A stretch of 64,000 nucleotides of DNA from Curtobacterium sp. ZW137 (GCF_003762905.1 NZ_RJKS01000001.1:620001-684000); one strand, 5' to 3'; shown: positions 10,663 to 20,522, counted from the stretch's first letter. Numbers and translations: made by a program. The notes: generated by a model not told the origin, from the letters alone.

Positions 10663-11427
10663 GTGTCCGGGCATTCCAAGTGGGCGACGACGAAGCACAA
10701 GAAGGCCGTCATCGACGGCCGACGTGCCAAGTCGTTCGCGAAGCTCATCAAGAACATCGAGGTCGCCGCGAAGATGGGCGGTGCCGACATGTCGGGCAAC
10801 CCGACCCTCGTCGACGCCGTGCAGAAGGCCAAGAAGACCTCGGTCCCCAACGACAACATCGACCGCGCGATCAAGCGCGGCGCCGGCCTGACCGGTGAGT
10901 CGATCGAGTACACGACGATCATGTACGAGGGCTACGCCCCGAACGGCGTCGCGATGCTCATCGAGTGCCTCACCGACAACAAGAACCGTGCAGCGGCCGA
11001 AGTCCGCACCGCGATGTCGCGGAACGGCGGCACCATGGCCGACCCGGGCAGCGTCGCCTACAACTTCTCCCGCAAGGGCGTCATCTCGGTGACGAAGGTC
11101 GACGGCCTGTCCGAAGACGACGTCATGACGGCCGTGCTCGACGCCGGTGTCGAAGACGTCATCGACCAGGGCGGCGGCTTCGAGGTCATCACCGAAGCAT
11201 CCGACCTCGTCACGGCCCGCACCGCGCTGCAGGACGCCGGCATCGACTACGACTCCGCCGACGCCGAGTTCGTCCCCGGTCTCAAGGTCCCGGTCGACGC
11301 CGAGACGGCACGCAAGGTGTTCCGGCTCATCGACGCGCTCGAAGACAGCGACGACGTCCAGAACGTCTACGCGAACTTCGACATCCCCGCCGACGTCCAG
11401 GCCGAGCTCGACGAGGACGAGGACTAG
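10663..11427 (+). CDS. yebC: YebC/PmpR family protein (TACO1-like)
   Basis: A 254-residue YebC/TACO1 family protein. It starts [20 protein letters not shown] and contains [17 protein letters not shown] and [19 protein letters not shown], all typical. Family members were annotated as transcription regulators; recent work implicates them in relieving ribosome stalling at proline-rich stretches. The GTG at 10663 follows AGGAG at 10654-10658. It is five bases before ruvC, the usual arrangement. Confidence 0.95.
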   Translation: MSGHSKWATTKHKKAVIDGRRAKSFAKLIKNIEVAAKMGGADMSGNPTLVDAVQKAKKTSVPNDNIDRAIKRGAGLTGESIEYTTIMYEGYAPNGVAMLIECLTDNKNRAAAEVRTAMSRNGGTMADPGSVAYNFSRKGVISVTKVDGLSEDDVMTAVLDAGVEDVIDQGGGFEVITEASDLVTARTALQDAGIDYDSADAEFVPGLKVPVDAETARKVFRLIDALEDSDDVQNVYANFDIPADVQAELDEDED

Positions 11428-11431
11428 GCAG

Positions 11432-12109
11432 GTGCTGCGCGTGCTCGGGGTGGACCCCGGGCTCACCCGGTGCGGTGTCGGGGTGGTCGAGGTCACTCCG
11501 AACCGTCGCGCCCGACTGGTGCACGTCACGGTCGTCCGCACGCCGGCGGACATGGCGCTGGAGCAGCGCCTCGTCCTCATCGCCGCCGGGATCGCCGAAC
11601 AGATCGAAGAACACCGCCCGGATGCCGTCGCGGTGGAGCGGGTGTTCGCCCAGGCGAACGTCCGCACCGTGATGGGCACCGCGCAGGCCTCCGGTCTCGC
11701 GCTGCACGCCGCTGCCGTCCGGGGGATCCCGGTCGGCCTGCACACCCCGTCGGAAGTCAAGGCGGCGGTCACCGGCTACGGCAACGCCGACAAGAAGCAG
11801 GTCCAGGCGATGATCGCCCGGATCCTCGGCCTGGCGGAGGCACCGAAGCCGGCCGACGCCGCGGATGCGCTCGCGCTCGCGGTGTGCCATGCCTGGAGGC
11901 TCGGGGCACCCGACCAGGTCGGCGTGCAGTCCGGCAGCCTGACGCCGGCGCAACGCGCGTGGCGGGACGCGCAGGCCGGCACGGGTGGACGGTCCACGTC
12001 GTCGCCGTTGGCGCAGGCCGCGGCCGCCGCAGCGGCGGCAGGTCGCTCCGGTGCCGGGCAGCGCGCCTCGTCGGGGACGTCGGCGGCTGCCCGTAGGCTC
12101 GGGGCATGA
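11432..12109 (+). CDS. ruvC: Holliday junction endonuclease RuvC
   Basis: A 225-residue resolvase that cleaves Holliday junctions processed by RuvAB. The acidic catalytic residues are visible in [23 protein letters not shown] and [16 protein letters not shown]. The core ends at about 160; the remaining 60 residues form an Ala/Gly/Ser/Arg-rich low-complexity tail, longer than in most bacteria. The GTG at 11432 lies four bases after the yebC stop. Its last four bases overlap ruvA (ATGA). Confidence 0.94.
   Translation: MLRVLGVDPGLTRCGVGVVEVTPNRRARLVHVTVVRTPADMALEQRLVLIAAGIAEQIEEHRPDAVAVERVFAQANVRTVMGTAQASGLALHAAAVRGIPVGLHTPSEVKAAVTGYGNADKKQVQAMIARILGLAEAPKPADAADALALAVCHAWRLGAPDQVGVQSGSLTPAQRAWRDAQAGTGGRSTSSPLAQAAAAAAAAGRSGAGQRASSGTSAAARRLGA
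12094..12099 (+). promoter_or_regulatory. Internal -10 element before ruvA
   Basis: TAGGCT inside the end of ruvC, six bases before the ruvA ATG. It would permit a leaderless ruvAB transcript independent of ruvC. Confidence 0.4.
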
Positions 12110-12726
12110 TCGCGAGTCTCCGGGGCACCTGCATCGACGTCGCCGGATCGTCCGTCGTGATCGAGGTCGGCGGGGTCGGCTACGCCGTCACCGTCACCCC
12201 CGCGCACGCGCTGACCATGCGCCACGGCGCCGAGGTCTTCGTGCGCACCGCGATGATCGTCCGTGAAGACGAGCACCTGCTCTTCGGCTTCGAGTCGACG
12301 GACGCGCTCCGCGTGTTCGACCTGCTGCGGAGCGTCTCCGGCGTCGGTCCGAAGTCGGCGCTCGGCGTCCTCGGGGCGATGGACCCGGCACAGATCGCGA
12401 ACGCCGTCGCGCACGACGACGACGGCGCCTTCCGCAAGGTCTCCGGCATCGGCCCGAAGACCGCGAAGCTGATCATCGTCGCGCTCTCCGGCAAGCTCGC
12501 GGCGTTCGAGACCCCGACCGCTGCCCCCGGTGCTCGTGCCGGTGTCGCGCACCCCGCCTCGGAAGACGTCGTCATCGCGCTCGTCGGGCTCGGCTGGCGC
12601 GAAGACGCCGCGCGCAGCGCCGTCGACGACACGATCGCGAACGAACCCGGCGTCGCGGCGATGGGCACCCAGGCGCTGCTCCGCGCGGCGCTCGGCGCGC
12701 TCCGTCCCACCGGTGCCGGTCGATGA
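12106..12726 (+). CDS. ruvA: Holliday junction branch migration protein RuvA
   Basis: A 206-residue DNA-binding subunit that loads RuvB on Holliday junctions. It has the OB-fold start [14 protein letters not shown], two helix-hairpin-helix motifs ([14 protein letters not shown] and [13 protein letters not shown]) and a C-terminal RuvB-binding three-helix domain ([12 protein letters not shown]). It overlaps ruvC and ruvB by four bases each. Confidence 0.96.
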   Translation: MIASLRGTCIDVAGSSVVIEVGGVGYAVTVTPAHALTMRHGAEVFVRTAMIVREDEHLLFGFESTDALRVFDLLRSVSGVGPKSALGVLGAMDPAQIANAVAHDDDGAFRKVSGIGPKTAKLIIVALSGKLAAFETPTAAPGARAGVAHPASEDVVIALVGLGWREDAARSAVDDTIANEPGVAAMGTQALLRAALGALRPTGAGR

Positions 12727-13760
12727 GCGGCGGCATCACCGCGGCCGACGCCCAGTCCCCGGAAGAACTCGCCTTCGAAGGTGCGCTCCGGCCGAAGTCC
12801 CTGGCGGAGTTCGTCGGACAGCGGAAGGTCCGCGGGCAGCTCGACCTGCTGCTGAAGGCGGCGGCGATGCAGGACCGCACCCCTGACCACATCCTGATGG
12901 CGGGGCCACCCGGGCTCGGCAAGACGACCCTCGCGATGATCGTCGCGCACGAGTCGGGCCGCCCGCTGCGGATGTCGAGCGGGCCGGCGATCCAGCACGC
13001 CGGCGACCTCGCCGCGGTGCTGTCGTCGCTGATGCCGGGCGAGGTCCTCTTCATCGACGAGATCCACCGGATGGCGCGCTCGGCGGAGGAGATGCTCTAC
13101 CTGGCGATGGAGGACTTCCGGATCGACGTGATGGTGGGCAAGGGTGCGGGTGCGACCAGCATCCCGCTCGACCTCGCGCCGTTCACGCTCGTCGGTGCCA
13201 CCACCCGGGCGGGCCTCCTGCCGAACCCGCTGCGCGACCGCTTCGGCTTCACCGCGCACCTCGAGTTCTACGAGCGCGACGAGCTCGAACAGGTCCTCAT
13301 CCGTGCCGCGCACCTGCTCGACCTCGACTTCGACCGCTTCGCCCTGCGGGAGATCGCGGGCCGCTCGCGGGGGACACCCCGCATCGCGAACCGGCTGCTC
13401 CGCCGCGTGCGGGACTACGCCCTCGTGCACGGCACCCGGGACGGCATGGCCGCGGTCCAGGGCGCGCTCGAGCTGTACGACGTCGACGAGTACGGCCTCG
13501 ACCGGCTGGACCGCGCCGTGCTCGAGACGATGCTCACCCGCTTCGACGGCGGCCCGGTCGGGTTGAACACCCTCGCAGTCTCCGTGGGCGAAGAGTCCGA
13601 GACCATCGAGTCCGTGGTGGAGCCCTTCCTCGTCCGGATCGGCCTGGTCACGCGGACGCCGCGCGGCCGGATCGCCACCCCGTCGGCGTGGCGCCACTTC
13701 GGCCTGACCCCGGGTCAGGGCGGCGTCGGCCCACAGCCCGGCCTGTTCGAGGACGAGTAG
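12723..13760 (+). CDS. ruvB: Holliday junction branch migration ATPase RuvB
   Basis: A 345-residue AAA+ motor. Walker A is [11 protein letters not shown], Walker B is LFIDEIHRM, sensor 1 is [10 protein letters not shown], and the arginine-finger region is LRDRFGF. The C-terminal winged helix ([12 protein letters not shown]) contacts DNA. It overlaps ruvA by four bases and closes the ruvCAB unit; 94 bases then separate it from yajC. Confidence 0.97.
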   Translation: MSGGITAADAQSPEELAFEGALRPKSLAEFVGQRKVRGQLDLLLKAAAMQDRTPDHILMAGPPGLGKTTLAMIVAHESGRPLRMSSGPAIQHAGDLAAVLSSLMPGEVLFIDEIHRMARSAEEMLYLAMEDFRIDVMVGKGAGATSIPLDLAPFTLVGATTRAGLLPNPLRDRFGFTAHLEFYERDELEQVLIRAAHLLDLDFDRFALREIAGRSRGTPRIANRLLRRVRDYALVHGTRDGMAAVQGALELYDVDEYGLDRLDRAVLETMLTRFDGGPVGLNTLAVSVGEESETIESVVEPFLVRIGLVTRTPRGRIATPSAWRHFGLTPGQGGVGPQPGLFEDE

Positions 13761-13806
13761 TCCGACCGTCTCAGCCGGGGGAGACGACGGGCACAGCCCC
13801 GTGCCC

Positions 13807-13812
13807 TAGACT
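13807..13812 (+). promoter_or_regulatory. -10 element of yajC-secDF
   Basis: TAGACT, 42 bases before the yajC ATG; yajC also has an AGAAGG ribosome site. It marks a promoter separate from ruvCAB. Confidence 0.45.
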
Positions 13813-13854
13813 GCTACGGCCCGAAACCGAAATACCAGAGAAGGCATCGCAATC

Positions 13855-14241
13855 ATGGGTCAAGAAGTCATCCTCATCGTCATCGTCGTGGCGTTCGCGG
13901 CCTTCATGTTCTACAACAGCCGCAAGCGCAAGAAGCAGCAGTCCGAACTCGCGACCAAGATGGTCCCGGGCGCTCGGGTCATGCTCTCGTTCGGCCTCTA
14001 CGGCACACTCCTCTCCGTCGATGACGAGAAGGTCACCGCCGACGTCGAGATCGCCCCCGGAACCATCGTGACCGTGCACCGTCAGACGCTCTCCCGCGTC
14101 GTGGACGACAGCGCATCGGACATCGAGACCACCGCCACCCCGGAAGACGAGCCCAAGCCCGTCGCCGAACTCAACGGTGAGCCCGTCTACGGCGAGCGTG
14201 CAGACGACGCCGAGCAGGCGAAGCGCAAGTCCGAGGACTGA
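13855..14241 (+). CDS. yajC: Preprotein translocase accessory subunit YajC
   Basis: A 128-residue protein with one N-terminal transmembrane helix (VILIVIVVAFAAFMFYNSRKRKKQQ) and the conserved soluble part MVPGARVMLSFGLYGTLLSVDDEKVTADVEIAPG, followed by an acidic tail. YajC associates with SecDF and SecYEG. The first gene of yajC-secD-secF, 95 bases before secD. Confidence 0.93.
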   Translation: MGQEVILIVIVVAFAAFMFYNSRKRKKQQSELATKMVPGARVMLSFGLYGTLLSVDDEKVTADVEIAPGTIVTVHRQTLSRVVDDSASDIETTATPEDEPKPVAELNGEPVYGERADDAEQAKRKSED

Positions 14242-14250
14242 TCCGCTCAC

Positions 14251-14278
14251 CCGCCCGGACACATCCGTGACCGGGCGG
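14251..14278 (+). terminator. Hairpin between yajC and secD
   Basis: CCGCCCGG (14251-14258) / CCGGGCGG (14271-14278), 8-bp stem, 12-base loop, just after the yajC stop. It could lower read-through into secD or protect the yajC mRNA end. Confidence 0.4.
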
Positions 14279-14336
14279 TGACATCTCTGCCGTCGGCGTG
14301 CGCGCCGTCGGTCCTGACAGAAAGACGAGACGACCG

Positions 14337-16082
14337 GTGGCACGATCGACACCCGTCAAGAAGGCGCTGCGCTCGCTCACCTGGTTGGTGATCATCATGG
14401 CGATCCTCGCTGGCCTGAACACGGCCGCGTCGATCCTCGCCAGCACCACCAAGGACGACACGGGCAAGTGGTTCGAAGGGGCGAGCTGGGTCCCCGAGCT
14501 CGCCCTCGACCTGCAGGGCGGCACGCAGCTGACCCTCGCGGCGCAGAGCACCGACGGTGACTCGGTCACCGCGGACCAGCTCAAGCAGGCGGTGAACATC
14601 ATCCGGCAGCGCATCGACGCCACCGGTGTCTCCGAGTCCGAGATCAACACCCAGGGCGCGAACAACATCGTCGTCTCGATCCCGGGCAAGCCCGACCAGC
14701 AGACGATCGCGCGGATCGAGGCAGCGGCGAAGCTGACGTTCCGCCCGGTCCTCTACACCGAGGCAGCGACCGACACCTCCGTCGGTGACGGGTCGTCCTC
14801 GAGCGCCTCGCCGACGCCGTACTCGCCGCCGGCGTCGCTCCAGGCCACGCCGAGCGCGAAGCCGTCGAACGCGAGCGACCTGAACTGGGTCACGCCGAAG
14901 CTGCAGGACCTGTACACGAACTACCAGTGCACGGCTCCGGACGACGTCTCCTCCGCGCCCGATGACGAGCCCCTCGTCACCTGCGACCAGGACGGTGCCG
15001 CGAAGTACATCCTCGGCCCGGTCGAGGTGTCCGGCGCGAACATCAGCAACGCCACCTCGGGCCTCGCGACGTCCTCCCAGGGCACCACGACCGGTGAGTG
15101 GGCGGTCAACCTGACCTTCGACGGCACCGGCACGAAGGACTTCCGCACGGTCACGAACCGCCTCGTGTCCCTGACCGCGCCGCAGAACCAGTTCGCGATC
15201 GTGCTCGACGGCAACGTGATCACCGCGCCGACCACGAACAGCGCGATCACCAACGGCAAGGCGCAGATCAGCGGGTCGTTCACCGCGGAGTCCGCGAAGA
15301 CCCTCGCCGACCAGCTGAAGTACGGCGCCCTGCCGATCAACTTCAAGGTGCAGTCGAACGAGAACATCTCGGCCACGCTCGGCACCGCGCAGCTCATCGG
15401 TGGCCTGGTCGCCGGCCTGATCGGTCTGATCCTCGTCATCATCTACTCGGTCATCCAGTACCGGGCCCTGGCGTTCGTGACGGTCCTGTCGCTCGGCGTC
15501 GCCGCCGCGCTGACGTACCTCGTGATCGCGATCATGTCCTGGCGCGTCGACTACCGATTGTCGTTGGCCGGCGTCGCGGGGTTGATCGTGGCGATCGGCA
15601 TCACAGCGGACTCGTTCATCGTCTACTTCGAGCGGATCCGCGACGAACTCCGTGAAGGCCGAGCCCTCGAAGGCGCGGTCGAGTCCGGCTGGAAGCGTGC
15701 ACTCCGCACGATCCTGGCGTCCGACTCGATCAACTTCCTCGCCGCGATCGTGCTCTACATCCTCGCGGTGAGCGACGTGAAGGGCTTCGCGTTCACGCTG
15801 CTCCTCACCACCCTCATCGACGTCGTGGTCGTGATCCTCTTCACGCACCCGATGCTCCAGCTCATCTCGCGCCGCCGCTTCTTCAACGAGGGGCACCGGT
15901 TCAGCGGGCTCGACCCAGCGGCCCTCGGTGCCGTGTACCGCGGCCGTGCCCAGTTCCGGGCACCCGTCGTGGACGGCAAACGCCAGCGCAGTGCCGGTGA
16001 GGCACAGCGTCGACAGACCATCGCGGAGCGCAAGGCCGGCAACGGCGACAACGGCGGCAAGCCGAACGGGAAGGACAGCTGA
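14337..16082 (+). CDS. secD: Protein translocase subunit SecD
   Basis: A 581-residue RND-type membrane protein that, with SecF, uses the proton gradient to help export. It has an N-terminal transmembrane helix, a large periplasmic domain starting LALDLQGGTQLTL, with a Ser/Pro-rich insert near 155-190 common in Actinobacteria, then five C-terminal helices with the signature VAIGITADSFIVYFERIRDE near 420-440. The GTG at 14337 has a modest purine-rich region ahead. Its stop overlaps the secF ATG by one base. Confidence 0.96.
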   Translation: MARSTPVKKALRSLTWLVIIMAILAGLNTAASILASTTKDDTGKWFEGASWVPELALDLQGGTQLTLAAQSTDGDSVTADQLKQAVNIIRQRIDATGVSESEINTQGANNIVVSIPGKPDQQTIARIEAAAKLTFRPVLYTEAATDTSVGDGSSSSASPTPYSPPASLQATPSAKPSNASDLNWVTPKLQDLYTNYQCTAPDDVSSAPDDEPLVTCDQDGAAKYILGPVEVSGANISNATSGLATSSQGTTTGEWAVNLTFDGTGTKDFRTVTNRLVSLTAPQNQFAIVLDGNVITAPTTNSAITNGKAQISGSFTAESAKTLADQLKYGALPINFKVQSNENISATLGTAQLIGGLVAGLIGLILVIIYSVIQYRALAFVTVLSLGVAAALTYLVIAIMSWRVDYRLSLAGVAGLIVAIGITADSFIVYFERIRDELREGRALEGAVESGWKRALRTILASDSINFLAAIVLYILAVSDVKGFAFTLLLTTLIDVVVVILFTHPMLQLISRRRFFNEGHRFSGLDPAALGAVYRGRAQFRAPVVDGKRQRSAGEAQRRQTIAERKAGNGDNGGKPNGKDS

Positions 16083-17080
16083 TGGCGAGCTTCAGCCAGT
16101 TCGGCAACGACCTCTACACGGGCAAGCGCTCGTACGACATCGTCGGCCGCCGACGCCTCTGGTACGTGATCGCCATCGCGGCGATCCTGATCTCGCTGGG
16201 CGTCCCGTGGCTCCGCGGCGGGTACCAGCTCGGCATCGAGTTCACCGGCGGTTCCGAGTTCACGATCTCGGACGTCAAGAACCTCGACCAGAACCTCGCG
16301 ACGGACGCCGTCGAGAACATCGTCACCGACGAGATCCCGCGCGTCTCGCAGCTCGGGACGCACGGCATCCGCGTGCAGACCGGGCAGCTCACCGACGCAC
16401 AGACCACGCAGGTGCAGGGTGCCCTCGCCGACGCGTACAACGTCGACAGCAGCGAAGTCGCATCGACCTTCATCGGCGCGACGTGGGGTGCCGATGTCCT
16501 CGCGCAGGCCATCCGCGGCCTCGTGATCTTCCTCGCGCTGGCAGCCGTGTTCATGGCGCTGTACTTCCGCACCTGGAAGATGTCGCTCTCGGCGATGGTG
16601 GCGCTGCTCCACGACCTCCTGATCACGGCCGGTGTCTACGGCATCGTCGGGCTCGAGGTCACGCCGGCGGCGGTCATCGGCTTCCTGACGATCCTCGGGT
16701 ACTCGCTCTACGACACCGTGGTGGTCTTCGACAAGGTGCGTGAGAACACCGCGATGGAGACCCACCGCACCTTCGTGCAGTCGGTGAACCTCGCGGTGAA
16801 CCAGACGCTCGTCCGCTCGATCAACACCTCGGTCGTGGCGCTCCTGCCGGTCGGCGCGATCCTCTTCATCGGGTCGTACGTCCTCGGTGCCGGGACGCTC
16901 CGCGACATCTCGCTCGCGCTCTTCATCGGCATCATCGTGGGCACGTACTCGACGATCTTCATCGCGTCGCCGATGTACGCACACCTCCGCGAAGGTGAGC
17001 CGAAGATCAAGGCGGCGGACGCCAAGAAGCAGGCCGCGGCGAAGAAGCGCGCCGAGGTCAAGGCGACGGCGGAGGCCTGA
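16082..17080 (+). CDS. secF: Protein translocase subunit SecF
   Basis: A 332-residue partner of SecD. It contains GIEFTGGSEFTI in the first periplasmic segment and GYSLYDTVVVFDKVRENT with LVRSINTSVVALLPV in the helix bundle, the SecF signatures. The Lys/Ala-rich C-terminal tail is cytoplasmic. Translational coupling to secD through TGATG. Confidence 0.97.
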   Translation: MASFSQFGNDLYTGKRSYDIVGRRRLWYVIAIAAILISLGVPWLRGGYQLGIEFTGGSEFTISDVKNLDQNLATDAVENIVTDEIPRVSQLGTHGIRVQTGQLTDAQTTQVQGALADAYNVDSSEVASTFIGATWGADVLAQAIRGLVIFLALAAVFMALYFRTWKMSLSAMVALLHDLLITAGVYGIVGLEVTPAAVIGFLTILGYSLYDTVVVFDKVRENTAMETHRTFVQSVNLAVNQTLVRSINTSVVALLPVGAILFIGSYVLGAGTLRDISLALFIGIIVGTYSTIFIASPMYAHLREGEPKIKAADAKKQAAAKKRAEVKATAEA

Positions 17081-17084
17081 TCCC

Positions 17085-17423
17085 GTGGAGGAGATCACCA
17101 CCGAGGAAGCCCTGCGCCGCATCGCGGTCGGCTCGCGGCTGTACGACGTCCGCGAGCAGGGGGAGTGGGACGACGTCCACGCCCCGCAGGCCACACTCGT
17201 GCCGATGTCGGAGCTGTCGGAGCGCTGGACCGAGATCCAGCCCACCGACGAGCCGGCGATCATCGTCTGCCACTCCGGGATGCGGTCCGCACGGGTCGTC
17301 GCGGCGCTGGAGCAGTCCGGGGTCCCCGCGGTGAACCTTGCCGGCGGCATGGTCGCGTGGGAAGCCGCCGGTGCGCCGGTGGAGCGCGCCGACGCCCAGC
17401 GCGAACGTGGTCACGAGCACTGA
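17085..17423 (+). CDS. Rhodanese-like domain protein
   Basis: A 112-residue single rhodanese domain. The active-site loop is VCHSGMRS, with the cysteine expected to carry a persulfide, and the domain starts LYDVREQGEWDDVH. It begins at a GTG four bases after secF and precedes rel by 44 bases. Sulfur transfer is likely but the acceptor is unknown. It stands in the interval where mycobacteria have apt. Confidence 0.9.
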   Translation: MEEITTEEALRRIAVGSRLYDVREQGEWDDVHAPQATLVPMSELSERWTEIQPTDEPAIIVCHSGMRSARVVAALEQSGVPAVNLAGGMVAWEAAGAPVERADAQRERGHEH

Positions 17424-17434
17424 CGCCACGCGCG

Positions 17435-17440
17435 TAGTCT
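17435..17440 (+). promoter_or_regulatory. -10 element of rel
   Basis: TAGTCT, 27 bases before the rel ATG, with a GGGAGG ribosome site between. No clear -35. Confidence 0.4.
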
Positions 17441-17467
17441 GGTCCGATCAGTCCTGGGAGGCGCATC

Positions 17468-19819
17468 ATGACGGACATCCGTGAGTCCTCGAAGCAGGAC
17501 GACTCCACGCCCAGCCGCCCGGGCGCATCGGTCCCCGGCGCCAGCCCACTGCCGTCGAGCCCGCCGCTCGGCCCGAACACCACGGGCAACCTCGGCTCGC
17601 TCCGGTCCCTCCTGCCTCGCCTGTTCTCCCGGGCACAGCCGGCCGGTGCGGTCGACACCCTGATCCGCACGGTGCGCTCGCACCACCCCAAGGCCGACGT
17701 CACGCTCATCGAGCGCGCGTACTCCGTCGCCGAGCGCGCCCACGACGGGCAGAAGCGCAAGTCCGGCGAGCCGTACATCACGCACCCCGTCGCGGTGGCG
17801 CAGATCCTGGCAGACCTGGGGATCGGGCCGATCACGATCGCGGCCGCCCTGCTGCACGACACGGTCGAGGACACCGACTACCAGCTGGACCAGCTGCGCC
17901 AGGACTTCGGCGACGAGATCGCGATGCTCGTCGACGGCGTCACGAAGCTCGACAAGGTCAAGTACGGCGACAGCGCGCAGGCGGAGACTGTCCGCAAGAT
18001 GGTCATCGCGATGTCGAAGGACATCCGCGTGCTCGTCATCAAGCTCGCGGACCGGCTGCACAACGCCCGCACGTGGGGCTTCGTCGAGTCGACCTCGGCC
18101 ACCCGCAAGGCCAAGGAGACCCTCGAGATCTACGCGCCGCTGGCGCACCGGCTCGGGATCCAGATGATCAAGCTGGAGCTCGAGGACCTCTCGTTCGCGG
18201 TGCTGCACCCGAAGCTCTACGTCGAGATCGACAGCCTCGTCAAGGAACGGCAGCCGAAGCGCGAGCAGTTCGTGCAGAACGTCATCGGCACCCTCAAGAA
18301 GGACCTCAAGGCCGCGAAGGTCCGCGGCGAGGTCATGGGGCGGCCGAAGCAGTACTACTCGATCTACCAGAAGATGATCGTGCGGGGCCGCGAGTTCGAC
18401 GAGATCTACGACCTCGTCGGCATCCGGGTGCTCGTGCCGACGGTCCGTGACTGCTACGCGATGCTCGGGTCCGTGCACGCGCGGTGGACGCCGCTGCCCG
18501 GCCGGTTCAAGGACTACATCGCGACGCCGAAGTTCAACCTCTACCAGTCGCTGCACACCTCGGTCCTCGGACCGCAGGGGCGCCCGGTCGAGATCCAGAT
18601 CCGTACCCACGAGATGCACCAGCGCGCCGAGTTCGGTGTCGCCGCGCACTGGAAGTACAAGCAGCGTGCCGCCGGCCGCGACGTCGACAGCTCGAGCGCC
18701 ACCGACCAGGACATGGCGTGGCTCGCGCACATCACCGACTGGCAGGCGGAGACCAGCGACCCGGGCGAGTTCCTCGACTCGCTGCGCTACGAGATCGGCG
18801 CGAAGGAGACCTACGTCTTCACGCCGCAGGGCAAGGTCATCGGCCTGCCCGCCGGTGCCACCCCCGTCGACTTCGCGTACGCCGTGCACACCGAGATCGG
18901 CCACCGCACCATGGGTGCGAAGGTGAACGGGCGGCTCGTGCCGCTCGAGAGCTCGCTGTCGAGCGGTGACGTCGTGGAGATCTTCACGTCGAAGAACCCC
19001 GACTCCGGCCCCTCGCAGGACTGGCTGACCTTCGTCCGGAGCCCCCGCGCCCGGAACAAGATCAAGCAGTGGTTCACCAAGGAGCGCCGCGAAGAAGCCA
19101 TCGAGCAGGGCCGCGACGCGATCGCCCGGGCGATGCGCAAGCAGAACCTGCCGCTGCAGCGCATCATGAGCCAGGACTCCATCTCCGAGGTGGCCTCGGC
19201 GATGCGCTACGACGACGTCTCCGCGCTCTACGCCGCCATCGGTGAGGGCCACGTCTCCACGCAGTCGGTCATCGAGAAGGTGCTCGCCGGCGTCCAGACG
19301 GAGACCGAGACCGATGAACCCGAGCTGGCGTTCCCGCGCCAGGTCACGAGCCGGCAGCTGCGCAACAGCGACAGCGGTGTGCTCGTCCGTGGTGCGCCCG
19401 ACATCCTGGTCAAGCTCGCGAAGTGCTGCACCCCGGTGCCGGGGGACCAGATCGTCGGGTTCATCACCCGCGGTCAGGGCGTCTCCGTCCACCAGGCGTC
19501 CTGCACGAACGTCAAGTCCCTGATGAACGAGCCCGACCGGATGATCGAGGTCGAGTGGGCCCCGTCGTCGAAGTCGGTGTTCCTCGTCCAGATCCAGATC
19601 GAAGCGCTCGATCGGTCGGGGCTCCTCAGCGACGTCACCCGGGTGCTGACGGACCACCACGTGAACATCCTGTCGGCGACGGTCTCCACGTCGTCCGACC
19701 GTCTGGCCCTGTCCCGGTTCGTGTTCGAGATGGGTGACACCACCCACCTGGACCGCGTGCTGAACGCGGTGCGCCGCATCGACGCGGTGTACGACGTGTA
19801 CCGCGTCAGCGCCGGCTGA
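17468..19819 (+). CDS. rel: Bifunctional (p)ppGpp synthetase/hydrolase Rel
   Basis: A 783-residue stringent-response enzyme. The hydrolase domain has intact HD residues (His130-Asp131 in AALLHDTVEDT), so it can degrade (p)ppGpp. The synthetase domain follows with YDLVGIRVLV, KDYIATPKFNLYQSLHTSV and EIQIRTHEMHQRAEFGVAAHW. Then come TGS (YVFTPQGKVIGLPAGATPVDFAYAVH region) and a C-terminal ACT domain after the CCTPVPGD zinc-finger motif. Size and order match the single long RelA/SpoT homologue of Actinobacteria. It overlaps the convergent next gene by 14 bases. Confidence 0.96.
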   Translation: MTDIRESSKQDDSTPSRPGASVPGASPLPSSPPLGPNTTGNLGSLRSLLPRLFSRAQPAGAVDTLIRTVRSHHPKADVTLIERAYSVAERAHDGQKRKSGEPYITHPVAVAQILADLGIGPITIAAALLHDTVEDTDYQLDQLRQDFGDEIAMLVDGVTKLDKVKYGDSAQAETVRKMVIAMSKDIRVLVIKLADRLHNARTWGFVESTSATRKAKETLEIYAPLAHRLGIQMIKLELEDLSFAVLHPKLYVEIDSLVKERQPKREQFVQNVIGTLKKDLKAAKVRGEVMGRPKQYYSIYQKMIVRGREFDEIYDLVGIRVLVPTVRDCYAMLGSVHARWTPLPGRFKDYIATPKFNLYQSLHTSVLGPQGRPVEIQIRTHEMHQRAEFGVAAHWKYKQRAAGRDVDSSSATDQDMAWLAHITDWQAETSDPGEFLDSLRYEIGAKETYVFTPQGKVIGLPAGATPVDFAYAVHTEIGHRTMGAKVNGRLVPLESSLSSGDVVEIFTSKNPDSGPSQDWLTFVRSPRARNKIKQWFTKERREEAIEQGRDAIARAMRKQNLPLQRIMSQDSISEVASAMRYDDVSALYAAIGEGHVSTQSVIEKVLAGVQTETETDEPELAFPRQVTSRQLRNSDSGVLVRGAPDILVKLAKCCTPVPGDQIVGFITRGQGVSVHQASCTNVKSLMNEPDRMIEVEWAPSSKSVFLVQIQIEALDRSGLLSDVTRVLTDHHVNILSATVSTSSDRLALSRFVFEMGDTTHLDRVLNAVRRIDAVYDVYRVSAG

Positions 19820-20405
19820 GCGACACCGCGCGGACCACGGCAGTCGTGCCGGTGCTGTCTGCGGCGCCCGCGAGCTCGGCCAGTCGTCGCTCGGCCTGAC
19901 GCACCATCGGCACGGTCCCGAGCCGGTGCAGCCGCTCACGAACGTGGTCGGCCGTCACCCCCGTGACCGCGAGGAGCCCGACCACGGTCGCGGCGCGCTC
20001 GGCCCACCCGTCCGGACTGGCGGTGCGCAGCAGGTCCAGCGCCGTCCGGGTCGGCGAGGTCACCGAGGTCCCCGCCAGGAGGACCAGGTCGTCCTCGTCG
20101 ATCGCGATCTCCCGGATCCGGTCGCCGCCGCTCTGGCGGACGCGTTCCCCGGCACGGACGCAGGCGTCGTGGGGGAGTGGCGGCCGGGAGCGGGCACCCC
20201 AGGTCCACGCGGCGCTCCGCCCGGAGGCGATGACCCGGTCGTCACCGGTGCTCCACGCGAACGACGCCGCACGGAGTGCCGGGTCCTGCGGCTCGGCGAC
20301 GGATGCCCAGCAGGCTCCCACGGCGACGAGCTCCCCCGCGAGCACGGCCGCGCGCAACTCCGCTTCGGGCCAGTCCTCGGTGGTGACGAGGCGGGAGGGA
20401 GGCAC
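19806..20405 (-). CDS. AbiEi-antitoxin-like protein, orphan
   Basis: A 199-residue soluble protein with an N-terminal start PPSRLVTTEDWPEAELRAAVLAGELVAVG, a central AASFAWSTGDDRVIASGRSAAW, and VTSPTRTALDLLRTA. This layout resembles actinobacterial proteins automatically named AbiEi-family antitoxin or hypothetical. No AbiEii nucleotidyltransferase toxin is adjacent, so a toxin-antitoxin role is unsupported. The GTG at 20405 is preferred over GTG 20435 because AGGA lies eight bases upstream. It converges on rel with a 14-base overlap. Confidence 0.65.
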   Translation of the reverse strand: MPPSRLVTTEDWPEAELRAAVLAGELVAVGACWASVAEPQDPALRAASFAWSTGDDRVIASGRSAAWTWGARSRPPLPHDACVRAGERVRQSGGDRIREIAIDEDDLVLLAGTSVTSPTRTALDLLRTASPDGWAERAATVVGLLAVTGVTADHVRERLHRLGTVPMVRQAERRLAELAGAADSTGTTAVVRAVSLSRR

Positions 20406-20460
20406 CCGCACATCCTGCCGCACCCACCGGCCCACCCGGTCCCCTTGTGGACAGCGCCGC

Positions 20461-20520
20461 GCGAAGCGCGCACGAGCGCGACAGCGCCCGGCGAAGCGCG
20501 CACGAGCGCGACAGCGCCCG
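20461..20520. repeat. Two perfect 30-bp tandem repeats
   Basis: Bases 20461-20490 and 20491-20520 are identical, and a partial third copy precedes them. They lie in the short gap upstream of the AbiEi-like gene and downstream of the ROK kinase, ending at its stop codon. Probably a recent slippage duplication. Confidence 0.9.
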
Positions 20521-20522
20521 GC

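Noticed and set aside
13789..13806. Small hairpin GGGCAC-N6-GTGCCC before yajC
   Set aside because: Six base pairs in a 70% GC region is likely by chance and it abuts the -10 rather than a gene end.
19806..20405. Type IV toxin-antitoxin locus
   Set aside because: Only the antitoxin-like protein is present; no nucleotidyltransferase toxin adjoins it and the similarity is general.
20461..20520. Tandem repeats considered as a CRISPR array
   Set aside because: Copies are directly adjacent without unique spacers and no cas gene is present; the same applies to the repeats at 38415 and 26568.
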